DNA from: Anastrepha obliqua
Taxonomy: Eukaryota; Arthropoda; Insecta; Diptera; Tephritidae
Assembly: GCF_027943255.1 (NCBI RefSeq)
Contig: NC_072893.1
Location: 30,278,001-30,342,000 of the forward strand
Length of the DNA stretch: 64,000 nucleotides
Reading direction: 5' to 3'
Of the stretch, positions 37,901 through 46,339 are shown piece after piece. Under the pieces are notes generated by a model. It did no database searches. It was given only the letters and a program-made list of their open reading frames with translations, and was not told the DNA's origin. Every line of letters begins with the position of its first letter. Position 1 is the stretch's first letter. The position numbers and the translations under genes are program-made.

Positions 37901-40900
37901 GTTTCTTGCGTAGATCCACCAATTTAATCTAGCAGATAATTAGACCTGACCAGAATGTCACAGGGAAGATAATAGTACAGAACACGTGACTTCCTATTGC
38001 GCCAGATTTTCTCGGCATCGTCTCCACAGCAGATAACCTGGTAACACAAATGCTGAACTCGGTAGTGAAATGGGAAGCAGTAAAAGAGTTTTCAGCAAGG
38101 ATTGTAATAAAACTTGGAAACCTAGGATGGGAGAGCAAAGCGGAAGCAAGGCGATTGCGACCGATCTAGAACACCCAACAGATGCGTCATCCAAAGAAGT
38201 CAAGTTGAAGCAGATCTCCTGTAGAGGTGACTATATTTACGATCAGACCACAAGCACAAACGTCTGAGGTAATCCTAATGACGAACCCAAACAGACGACA
38301 AGTCGATATCGAGCAACGATATTGCAACTTTCCGATGGCTCATCGGTCACAAAGTAGTAATGGAGGCTACAGAAAGCGTATAACCCCCATACGCAACTAG
38401 AAGAGGAACCTGGACGCAGGTACCTGATGTACCTTGATAAAATGGTTTTAGCAGTAGCAGGGTAGAAATAATATAGATGATAGGGGAGAAATTCTATAGT
38501 GTTAGTGGGAGCCTGATCCACATACCGCTCGTGTGACGGCACCTCTGATGATGTTTCTGACATTCTCGATTTTATCCACCTCTGAGAAAAAAAAGCCTGA
38601 AATTATGTCGCACTGATATGGCAAATAATTTTATGCTGGCGCCACCCCGAAGGTAGCTGTTGAAGATTTTGATGAACACCCTGAATAAGTTGACCTATTA
38701 CTCAACATCACAAGCACCACGGATGAGCTAGTAAAGGAAGTTATTGACCTTAGTGGCAGATAACAAGACGAATCTCGTCAAAAGTCGATGAAAAAAGGTG
38801 TAAGTCACAATTCACTGCTTACTAGGTTTAGATTGAGCGATCACTGCGTGATTCCATTGAAATACTAATGCCTAGTGTTAGTTTAGACTCTTATCAGATA
38901 CTAAATCACGGTTCGAAGACATTTTAATGATCTCACATAATGAAAAGTAGTTCTTGTGGCTTCTCATGAGGACTGAAACTCAATGCAGAGGAGTTTACGT
39001 GTAGGAGAAAAATTGATTGACAATTTAACTACGTCCCCCGCCAACTGGAAGGAAGCGAAGATTGTTTTCATACTCAAAGCAGGAAGAAGGCCTGACGATT
39101 TGGCCAAGGACTTCAGACCTATAAGTTTTACCTCATGAATCCTTAAGGTGTTTGAGAGATTGATCGATTATCACATCCGAGAGCACATTGAATTCAAATT
39201 ATCTCCAGCGCATGATGCTTACCTGAAGGGAAAATCCACGGAAACAGCCTCACATGAGGTAGTAGGGACTGTGGAAAAATCTGTGGAACGCAAACAATTC
39301 ACTTAGGCGGCTTTTATAGACAAAGAGGGTGCTTTTAATAATGTTATGCCGGAGTCGATTGGCACTGCTTTAGATAGACTAGAGCTGGAAATACTAACTG
39401 TCTCTGAATCTCATCCCTGCTAGGCTGTAGGGAAGTTAATGCGGTGGCAGAAGGGGCGAAAGTCATCAAGCTCCAATAAAGAAGACCAACATAACTTTCT
39501 ATTCTTTCAAATCTATGCTGGGGAAAAAATTGGGACTCAAATCACAAGTCTGTGTCTGGATGTGCAACGTAGGTTCTGCCAATTTTAATGTACGGATGCT
39601 TGGTTTGGTGGGAAGCTCTTCACTAAACAGCAGAGGGTTCAAAGGAGTGCTCCGGAATATGTAGAACTTTTCCCAGTGCTGCCGTTAATGTCTTTTTGTA
39701 TTATATTTATTTCCCATTGAATTTCTCGCTATTTCCATCGCTGTTCAAAGAGCAATCAGGTTAAAGAAGTTTGGTGTCCGGAGGTAATCTTTTAATGGAC
39801 GGGGTAGCATTTTTGGGCAGTTAACTACGTGCAGATCTTACTCTAGCAATCTTTTCAAGTAGGCTGGATTGGATCGAGGAGAATATTTGTACCGAGACTG
39901 TTATTCGCGGGAGGGAGGAAGATATCAACATCCGATAGTCAAGCTGCAGTTAAGGTTCTGACGACACAAATTGGTCAACTCCAAGGAGGAGATCAAATCT
40001 CTTGTGTGTAAAGGTAACATTTCTCTAATCTGGGTTTCTGGACATAGAAACATAGAGGGATATGAAGTTGCTGATGAGTTTCAGAGAAACGGGAATAGCA
40101 CAACTTATTTTTCAGGAAAGCACAGATCAGACGGAGCTCCATTTCTTCGTGTGTTATTCCGATCCTATGGTATTTCGTATCCTATGAACCCAGTACAACA
40201 GGCGTGGGACGCAGATAGGCCTGGGAACTCCACGCCATTCAATTTTCAAACTTATAGCTGTGCTCGCCGGTCATTAGATGCTGGGTTTACCATTTAATCT
40301 CCAGAAGCAGCGCTACTTGGGATGTGTCAGTAAGGTACTTCAACCATTGCACTTACCTACCTACCTAGATTCGTTATGGTGTTCCATTTTTAGGCATCCT
40401 ATCCTGCTCAGTACAGTTACAACTGCAATAGCAGATCACGCCCTGACTAAGCTGATCATTTAGATTTAGACCGATGTCCAATTGGGTTTTAACCGGTTAA
40501 AAATTAATGGTAGTGCAAAGCTTCGGAAATCACTTTGGGGACTAGTTTTTTCGGCCTTCTAGTACGAAATATCTAACGTAAGGGTAGGGATAGCTGATCT
40601 TACGAAATGATGGTGCTTTTAACCTTTACTTGAGACTGGGTGGGCCATCATCGCATGGAAAATTCCAGTGGAGAGTAAGCGAACAAATAAAGCAAGGTGA
40701 ACACCGTCCGGAGATGGACAAGGGTCTCGAGTTCGACAACCTCCTACCAGAAACTTATTGTCACGAAGCCGCAACAAAAGCCTCGGATTGATAATCATGC
40801 GGAAGCAGTGGTCCGCCCAGGACTGTCATTTTAAGAAAAAAAGAAGAATATCTAACGAAAACTAACACTTTATGAGGCTCTCATCATGACCGTCTTAACG

Positions 40901-43150
40901 TATGGCGCGGAACATTGGACGATGACAACATCCGATGGCAGTCCCATAGAGAGTGAATTTGAAAGAAATATTTTGCAGAAGGTTTTTGGATCTTTGCACG
41001 TTGGTGACGGCGAATATCGCAGGCGACGGAACAATGAGCTGTATGAGCTATACGACGACATAGACATAGCGCAGCGAATTAAGATCCAGCGACTTCGTTG
41101 GCTGGGTTATGCCCTTCGAATGAATACAAAAGCTCCGGCTCTGAAAGTAATCGTTGCGGTACCAGGAGATGGTAGCAGAGGAGGAGGAAGGTCTCCTCTG
41201 TGTTGAAAAGATCAGGTGGAGAAGGACTTGGCTTTACTTGGAGTGTCCAACTGACGCCGGTTAACCCAAGAAATGAACGACGGGCGCGCTTTGTTAAACT
41301 CGGCCAAAATCGCGTAAGCGGTTATCGCGCACATCAAGAAGAAGAAGATGAAGTGGTGCGAAAATTCAAAATTCTGTTATTAAAAATTATTTTCTCGGCA
41401 CTTCATAAACTTCATTATTTGAGTTCATGTAGTCATTGCATGAAAACTCAAACAGTTTTTGTCTTAATGTAAATAAAATATTCTCAAATACATCCCCATA
41501 ATTTAATACTCACTTGGCTAGACGCTCCGTATCGTTGTCGGCCAAATTCAACAAGTACGTCACGAACTCCACATCGTTCTTGAATTGCAGGCGCGTTCGC
41601 GTGTGTTCCCACTTTTCAGCGTTCTTGGTGCCGATGTAAATGTTTTTACTATAGTTTTGATGTCGATACTTTTTCCGCTCACTATGACCCGAACCCGTTG
41701 TGCCAGCAGCGCTGCCTGCTTCGCTTGGCGCACCACCACACATGCTCTCACCACCAATGCCACTCACGATACCACCACCGCCGCCGACCCCACTAACACC
41801 ACCACAAATACTGCCATTGCCACCACCGCCCCCACCAATACTGTTCGCATCGCCACCAACACCACTGCCACCTCCTAACGCCGTAGCAGACGAGCTATTG
41901 TTGCTCAAACTAGCACTACTGCTGCGTGCGATTTCATTGCAATTGTTGCCGTTACTCGCAGCCGAAACGCCATCTAAAAGCGTGCCAACGCCAGTGGCAC
42001 CGCTTGTTACCGCGCATTGGTTATTCGACTCTGTTGTGGCAGTTGTAGGCATTGCGCCACACATATCGCTCGCGGCGCCACCATTACTTGTCCCGCTGGC
42101 GCTCGCATTGGCAATTGCAGCCATTAGCAGTGCATCCGCGGTGTTGTTGTTATTGTTGTTGTGATGGTTACTGCTTGTGTTGGCCGTTGAGCGTTGGTTG
42201 TCACTGACACCCATACCACCCAAGTCGCGCATACCATGACAAAGCATGTCATCACTGCTGGCGTTGCTGTTGTCATTGTGCGCGCTGCTACTATGGCTGT
42301 GTCTGCTGTTGTTGCCGTTGTCATCATCATCATCATCGTCATCGTCTTCGTCGTTGCCAGCACCATTGGTATTACACGCATTGCTTAGCGTACCAAGAGA
42401 TGTGGCCTTCGCAGCAGTGGACGCATTTGGCGCTTCAGGAAACCTGCCATTGTCGTGAGCTGCATTGCCTAATGCATTGCTGACCGCAGCGCGCGTCTGT
42501 TCCGCGTTGGTATTAATAGCGGCAACCTGGTCGCCTTCTTCCGCTTCATCCGCATCGTCGCCTTCTTCCTCTTCATTTCCACGTGCAGGCTCAGCATGCT
42601 GCTCATCCGCCTCATCCTCATCGTCTTCTTCTTCGTCATCCTCCTCATCATCCTGCTCCATGGCGCCGTTGAGGTTGGGCGCTTCATCAGCGGTGTGGTT
42701 GCGACAGCTGTCGATGCACGCCGTTTCTGCTGCACGGCTATTGGCATTGTTGTTGTTGTTATTGTTGGTGTTGTTTGCTAAATTGTTGCTATTCGTCAAC
42801 CGATTGCTGGTGTTGGTGTTGGAGTTACTGTTGTTGTTATTGGCGTTGCTAATACTGTTGCTGGTGTTATTGTTGTTACTGCCGCCGCCGCCGCCACCGC
42901 CACCGCAGCCACTGCCGCTGCTGGTGTTGTTTTGCACATTTGCGCGACTGAGGTAGGAAGGCGGGCGCGTTTGTATATCGGAATTATCGGAGCTGTCATT
43001 AAAGTCGAATGCGCTGAAGTCGGCCGCATTCGCTTTAGGTACTTCGCTGGCCGCATCGGCCACGTTGCGTTGCGCGCTGCGTAGTGTTGCGGCATGCGAC
43101 TTCGCCGGCTTTGTTGCTTTTGGCAACGCTTTTCGCTTTGTGCGCGTCAC
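21786..43150 (-). CDS. PR/SET-domain C2H2 zinc-finger regulator (PRDM10/15-like), seven coding exons
   Basis: Exons in transcript order are 43150-41514, 30524-29017, 28919-28563, 25688-25487, 25364-25201, 25141-22870 and 22812-21786. They total 7,167 nt (2,388 codons plus stop), with every GT-AG junction in phase. Exon 1 encodes acidic and N/S/G-rich sequence ending in a compact block (KNIYIGTKNAEKWEHTRTRL). Exon 2 carries a cysteine motif (CRECSITHDYKICPL, about residue 834) and then a PR/SET domain (about 911-1033: GVFARTEVRAFTKLGPLIG, NWLRYIRPA, FFVTCRDVKNGMELLYW). Seven zinc fingers follow (about 1050-1260). Exon 6 has a basic RKRKKKKEP stretch, a likely nuclear signal. The tail is Q/N/H/G-rich. 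PRDM proteins bind DNA in the nucleus and regulate transcription. The C-motif plus PR layout favours PRDM10/15; the Drosophila counterpart may be CG43347, from memory and not certain. Confidence 0.88.
22870..25141 (-). CDS. PRDM gene exon 6 (basic region and low-complexity tail)
   Basis: Begins QAPRRRRKSLEDQNSRLSS, then FEAIKKSGKSIKDLCRNEP and SLLSSKISSIFGEKVVG, which look like conserved short motifs, then RKRKKKKEP. The remaining ~600 residues are rich in G, A, N, H, D/E and S, with acidic DDDDEDDDEDD runs. Introns on either side of its ends are 57-59 bp. Confidence 0.88.
25201..25688 (-). CDS. PRDM gene exons 4 and 5 (zinc fingers 5-7)
   Basis: Exon 4 (25688-25487) encodes CKLCSKLLGSRAALQRHSKE...H and CPRCQKLFQNRSNLKIHMLTH. 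The linker HSGVRPFK runs into exon 5 (25364-25201), which supplies CSEPECNAAFTTKQCLQFHYKKVH, so finger 7 is split from its linker by a 122 bp intron. Exon 5 ends with a YSGGMKVDFL segment. Confidence 0.9.
26230..26830 (+). pseudogene. LINE RNase H remnant in PRDM intron 3
   Basis: VGECLTFLWVAAEYFAVKLTR and SGITVKCMADEL recall an RNase H core, and about 26640-26700 reads STRCLLLSCPAFVRL, the cysteine-rich end of RNase H-type LINEs. Highly decayed. Confidence 0.5.
26930..27412 (+). pseudogene. LINE 3' part in PRDM intron 3
   Basis: A broken frame reads LFKSYISSIW...ITSRLQVFVN, CLRIIFRIF (about 27045) and RPRETWKRTVDSE (about 27250), resembling the region after the RT in the 19-21 kb element. 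The tail has ATGATG repeats (27400-27410). Confidence 0.6.
27413..28562. other. PRDM intron 3, no further element recognised
   Basis: AT-rich intronic DNA with a CATA microsatellite (28280-28325) and CA-rich DNA (28420-28490). Confidence 0.5.
28563..28919 (-). CDS. PRDM gene exon 3 (zinc fingers 1-4)
   Basis: Four fingers: CGGCNLRFDHPLYYRTHC...H, CKVCGEAVLGKDNIMKH...H, CQFCNKFFLRLNYLEMH-x3-C (a C2HC variant), and CDFCGRKFCQPQKLKAH...H. The donor is AGTG|GTAAGAAG. The intron before it is only 97 bp, with a ~50 base pure CT tract on the sense strand before the acceptor. Confidence 0.9.
29017..30524 (-). CDS. PRDM gene exon 2 (PR/SET domain)
   Basis: The acceptor is TTTTTCACAG after 30525 and the donor is A|GTAATT at 29016. 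The apparent ORF start at 30523 is TTG (Leu), not a start codon. The first half is basic/acidic low complexity (ARRKYKKRVQFSD; EEEDELDGDTDGDDDDEE). The second half is the cysteine motif and the PR domain. PR domains are divergent SET folds that mostly lack methyltransferase activity. I do not see the canonical SET NHxC motif, in line with an inactive PR domain. Confidence 0.88.
30525..32150. other. Start of PRDM intron 1-side spacer, nothing recognised
   Basis: Downstream part of the 10,989 bp intron between exons 1 and 2. I could not assign any element or gene here. Confidence 0.45.
32150..32625 (+). repeat. Minisatellite, ~120 bp unit, about five copies
   Basis: The block GGTTGCCACCTGTTTGAAAA recurs with variants near 32151, 32270, 32392, 32517 and 32589. 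It is followed by GTCGAATTTAAT and later by GACGAAGAGAAAGTTCGAAG. Spacings are about 118-125 bp, with a shorter final unit of about 72 bp. Confidence 0.8.
33076..33340 (-). mobile_element. LINE 3' UTR remnant
   Basis: Begins with TTAGGTTAGGTTGAGCGGCT, the complement of a CCTAA-type LINE tail as seen at 36.1 kb, followed by non-coding sequence. No coding part is recognisable. Confidence 0.45.
33390..34080 (+). pseudogene. Mariner (SETMAR/irritans-like) transposase remnant
   Basis: Fragments in three frames: KAREICDVYGDGG-like text near 33435 with STARKWFAKFKN, then after deletions CVWWDWEGIVYWEM (33740), NKELYIAQL (33810) and DRHGQTILLHDNA (33870), which holds the second catalytic Asp. No intact frame remains. 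It lies in PRDM intron 1 on the strand opposite to the gene. Confidence 0.8.
34100..36110. other. TE-poor intronic DNA
   Basis: TG/CA-rich, with GTGTGT runs (34870, 35018), ATGTATG-like motifs and an A-run (35540). No element or gene recognised. Its low TE content contrasts with both sides. Confidence 0.5.
36117..36272 (-). mobile_element. SINE copy, antisense
   Basis: Complement of the body of the SINE at 6349-6670: TTGGCGCGTACAC, TGTGGTGTGCGTCTTGATG, AAATGGAGGGACCTACAGT, TTTTTATGAGGAGCTTTTTC. The tRNA-like head is missing. Confidence 0.8.
36273..36930 (-). pseudogene. LINE 3' end (R1/I-like), antisense
   Basis: Minus strand reads LLRLTKPQVSNLVGIRTGHC, then CRSCLDDEVKSSQNFLLCCPAF, the cysteine/histidine motif ending RNase H-type LINEs, then a 3' UTR shared with 19.7-19.98 kb. 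A GGTTAGGTTAGG tail complement lies at 36093-36106, separated by the SINE. Confidence 0.75.
36940..37260 (+). pseudogene. LINE fragment after the RT domain
   Basis: CLFMSVLMYGARIR (37070) matches the TYGAE block of the copies at 40.9 and 57.2 kb; the flanking text GCACTTTGTACTAAGTAAG (about 37000) also matches them. Short and frame-broken. Confidence 0.6.
37380..37560. mobile_element. Two SINE scraps in opposite orientation
   Basis: 37385-37460 is antisense (TTGGCGCGTACAT, GGCCGAACTTCTGCTTAAAT). 37497-37553 is a sense tRNA-like head (CACCGTAGCTGAATGGGTTGG, CATTCGGGAGTATGTAGG). A LINE 3' scrap (WKDEVEKDLASL, about 37655) follows. Confidence 0.65.
37740..39020. other. PRDM intron 1 segment, unassigned
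   Basis: No recognisable coding motif. It probably consists of decayed LINE 5' parts, since an RT begins right after it, but I could not show this. Confidence 0.4.
39030..40372 (+). pseudogene. RNase H-bearing LINE fragment
   Basis: An RT part reads PANWKEAKIVFILKAGRRPDD (39048), SPAHDAYLKGKSTETA (39210) and AAFIDKEGAFNNV (39310). After deletions an RNase H scrap reads GNISLIWVSGHRNIEGYEVAD (40010). The 3' tail is TTACCTACCTACCTA (40351-40366), the same as the LINE inserted in the 4-5 kb mariner, so both belong to one family. Confidence 0.8.
40640..41345 (+). pseudogene. LINE 3' part, second family
   Basis: MTVLTYGAEHWTMTTSDG (40888), FERNILQKVFGSLHVGDGEY (40960), DIAQRIKIQRLRWLGYALRMN (41060), EKDLALLG-like text and NWRR-like end near 41250, then a GAAGAAGAAGATGAAG tail (41337-41352). 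The ORF is broken once. Related copies are at 37.1 and 57.2 kb. Confidence 0.8.
41514..43150 (-). CDS. PRDM gene exon 1 (N-terminal low-complexity region)
   Basis: It encodes about 545 residues: a basic start (TRTKRKALPKATKPAKSHA), DFSAFDFNDSSDNSD, long N, D/E, G and A runs, and a complex-sequence block at residues ~489-546. The open frame begins at GTG (43150-43148) in the context GCCAAAGTGACG, with an in-frame TAA at 43162-43160 and no ATG between. Either a non-ATG start is used, or an upstream exon joins just before 43150 (an AG lies at 43157-43156 but without a clear pyrimidine tract), or the sequence has a base error. The next in-frame ATG is well inside the acidic region. Confidence 0.75.
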
Positions 43151-43159
43151 TTTGGCTAT

Positions 43160-46100
43160 TTAAGGGCTACACTTTTTATAAGAATTCGACGCGAATTTTA
43201 CTGTAGCGTTCGCGCACAGTTTCACTTGAACAATTCAACAATTATTTGCTATTTGTGCTTTGAATTCTATAAACGCGCTTCGTGCAAGCTTTGCTTTGCG
43301 ACGCGTTAAAAGAATTTCTTATTTTTAGCAGGCGTTGAATGCTGCGCTTTCACTTGCCTCCTTGCGCGCTCACACACGCACACATAAAAAAATCAATCAG
43401 CGCTCAAGTTAAGCTCGAAAGTGGCGTATCCTGCACACGCAGCAAGTTAATTTTCTTCTTCTTCGTTGTGTCCCTTGCCACTGTGCTGGGCCACTAACAC
43501 TAACACTATCACTACCACTTTTTTCTCCCACTCACACCTCCTTTTCTACTTTCATAGTTTTTCCTACGTAGCTTAGCTTTTTTCTCACTTTTTCTTGTTT
43601 CGCTTTTTTTCCTTCTTCACTTTTACTTGTTCTTTATGCACTCAGTATTTTTGTTTTCGACACATTTGCTTTTCATTCGCTTTCTCTTATTCTTCTGCGC
43701 CTCACTACGTTCATCGCATACCAATACGCACCGCACAAGCACATACACGTGCGCGCACACACCAACAAAGCGGTCGAATTCTCAATGCAAAATAAAAAAG
43801 AAAGTTTCATATGCCATTATATATATTGGCGATTCCTCTCTTGTTTCTTTCTGCTACAGCTGCCGCTGCTGCTGCTGCCACCGCCGCGGCTACGGCTACG
43901 ACTGCTACTTCAGTTTCTTTTTCTGATTGTGAATCAGAAATTTTTTCGCTTTATTCCATTTTGCCCGTTGTTTTCCGTTTTGTATATCTACACCCGCGAT
44001 GCTTCGATCCGCGCAATACGGCGCGTAAGGCGACGCCAACCGCGCAGCAGGCGCACGGAGGAGCTACAGACTCTGCACTTTGGCTTGTGCAGGGTGTTCA
44101 GAGTTGCCTTGTCGTGCGGGCGCTGCGTTGTGCCTTCGCGGTGGCGCGGTGGCGACGGCTGTTCTATCTCTGGCAGTGGCTCTAGTGTTGCCTCTAACTT
44201 TGGTTATGTCTATGATTGTGTCTTTGCATGTGCCTGCTACTTTTACGAACACTCCCTAAAAGGCTGGGGTGTTGGTTGGTGGCACCTTCGCTGCTGTTAT
44301 GGCTTTCGCAAACGTCGGCACCAGCGCCCCCATTGGCCACTAAGTGACGATCACCCAAACACTACGCCGCCGCCTTCACTTCCGTTTTCTACGATTTTTC
44401 TCCGTTTGATATAGATTTTTTTCACTGCTAAGTATTTTAGTAGAATACTTTCAGTTTATTTGAATTTCTTTTGGAATATCGCAATTTCCTTGCCACACAA
44501 CCGTCGCGTCATTTTTCACGTCCAACAACGCCCATAAATTCGCGCAGGAGTCCAAATGTGCTAACACCAACAATGCTGTCGCTATTTCCTTTGCACTCCC
44601 CCGTCTCCGCTGTGCATTATGGCTGCCACACCATCGCATTGGCTGGGCCAAGGTTCACTATTTGCATACCTGATTGTTGTAAATAATTTTTTATTTGCGA
44701 AGTCCTTGCCGCCGTAATAAAATAAATTTTTATCTATCGTCGCCCGATGTGGTCGAATCAGAAAAAAATTTTCGCTCCACTGCTTTACTGTCTCATCGCC
44801 TGCGGCTGCCTGCCTGCCAGCCTGCCTGCTGCTAGCAACCAGGTTCTTTGTTCGCGAAAGCACTCGTCTTCCTAGCCACGAATTATTTGCTTCATCATCA
44901 TTATTCACTCCATACGCACCCGATTTTACAATATTTTATTAATTTTCATTTTTATTTATTTCTAAAATGTATTCACTATTCGATATTTTGCTATTTTTTC
45001 ACACCAATAAATCTACATTTAAAGTCGTCGCTTTTCAACTGTATGGCTGGGAAATTTTTTCTTTCGGTATTTCGTGTCATTCGCCGTTTTGCAGTCGTCG
45101 GAATGAAAAACTTTTTTATTTATGTTGCCTGAAAGTTGCTGTCAGTGCGAAAGTTTATTTGCCTTCCTCTCTACCCGCACGACGCGTGCTCTCGCGCTGC
45201 GCCCGCTGTCCAACGCGCAGTGTTTCCGCCGTGCCGTCGTCCAGCGCCGCTTCATTCGCCACTTTTCGCCAACACCGCGCCGCTCAGCTGCCGCCAGATT
45301 CGCACAATCAAACGAATCGTTGAATTATGTTTGTTGGCGTTGGTGTTCGCTGTGGGGTGGTCACTGTTGTCGCGCTATATTCATTGTCGTCGTCGTGCTC
45401 CTTATCCTCCTTCCACCCTTTCATTGAGTGCGCGATTCCTTATCGTCTATCCTCCATTTGTATCCTTTGCCGTCGCTACGTTTTGTATACGCGCGTTCGC
45501 TCATTTGCTCTCGCGCATAACTTTTCCATGTGTTGGTCATAAATCGAAGTTTGCTTTATGCCCGAGTAGTAAGCATCGCGCACAAGTATTTACCACTGCC
45601 TGCGCCGCGCCACCTCGTTGTGCTCTACGTTAAGCGCCAACCACCCGCGCGCAATAAGTTAGCATTGTTTTCATGTGTATGTGGATGTGTGCGTTGTAGT
45701 TCCACTCAGTGCTCATCGTTTCGTGACTCCCTTCGCAGGATGCTTTACGGTTTGTTGTGCTTTGCTGTTTGTTGTGTGTTCGTGTTCGCATTTTAGCCGC
45801 GTTGTTGGCCTTGTGCTGGTGTTGGTGCTAGTGATGGTGCTAGTGATGGTGCTGCTTGCTGGGGTTGTGTGCGTGTGCGAGAGCATTCCTACGCTACGGT
45901 TTCCGCTTTTGTCGGTGGGTGGTTGGGTTGTTATATTTCTTATGCTCTGCCTCTCAGCCATTCTCTTTTGTGCATTTTCCTTGTCCATACCTTCCTCTAG
46001 CTTTGGGTATATGTCATTGCCTTGGGGATGGTTTCCAACTGAGCCTCCAATTCCCTTTTCTCTTCGTTTACACAATTATTGTTGTAGTCGAGAATACATT

Positions 46101-46260
46101 CACAAAAGAAATGGCATATTGTGACAGCTGAAATCCTTGCAAAATTCTCGTCTACTACAATTGGTGACCATCTATTACAGAAGCGCGGAAAATAATTCAA
46201 ATAAGTAACTAGAATTAATGAAGCATATAAAACGAAAACGGTACACAAATTAATCTTAAA
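43160..46260 (-). promoter_or_regulatory. Probable 5' leader and promoter region of the PRDM gene
   Basis: About 3 kb upstream of exon 1 with no transposon that I can recognise and with many C/T/G-rich, microsatellite-like tracts (GCTGCCGCTGCTGCTGC at 43860; GTTGGTGCTAGTGATGGTGC at 45822). The long plus-strand frames here are low-complexity and antisense-like, so not genes. TE scarcity fits a conserved regulatory and 5' UTR region. No TSS could be fixed. Confidence 0.4.
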
Positions 46261-46339
46261 TGACTTTAATTAAAATTAGCCAAAACAATTTAGGTTATAT
46301 TTTCGCGGAGACAGTACAAGAAGGCAATTGGAGACGTGA

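Noticed and set aside
42465..42956. 163-codon plus-strand Ser/Leu-rich ORF
   Set aside because: Antisense of the N/D/E-rich codons of PRDM exon 1.
43749..44414. 221-codon plus-strand ORF upstream of the PRDM gene
   Set aside because: Low-complexity, arginine/phenylalanine-rich, no domain, overlapping ORFs in other frames; more likely GC-richer regulatory DNA.
45136..45633. 165-codon plus-strand ORF
   Set aside because: Several frames are open here at once and the composition is unlike a protein; no motif found.
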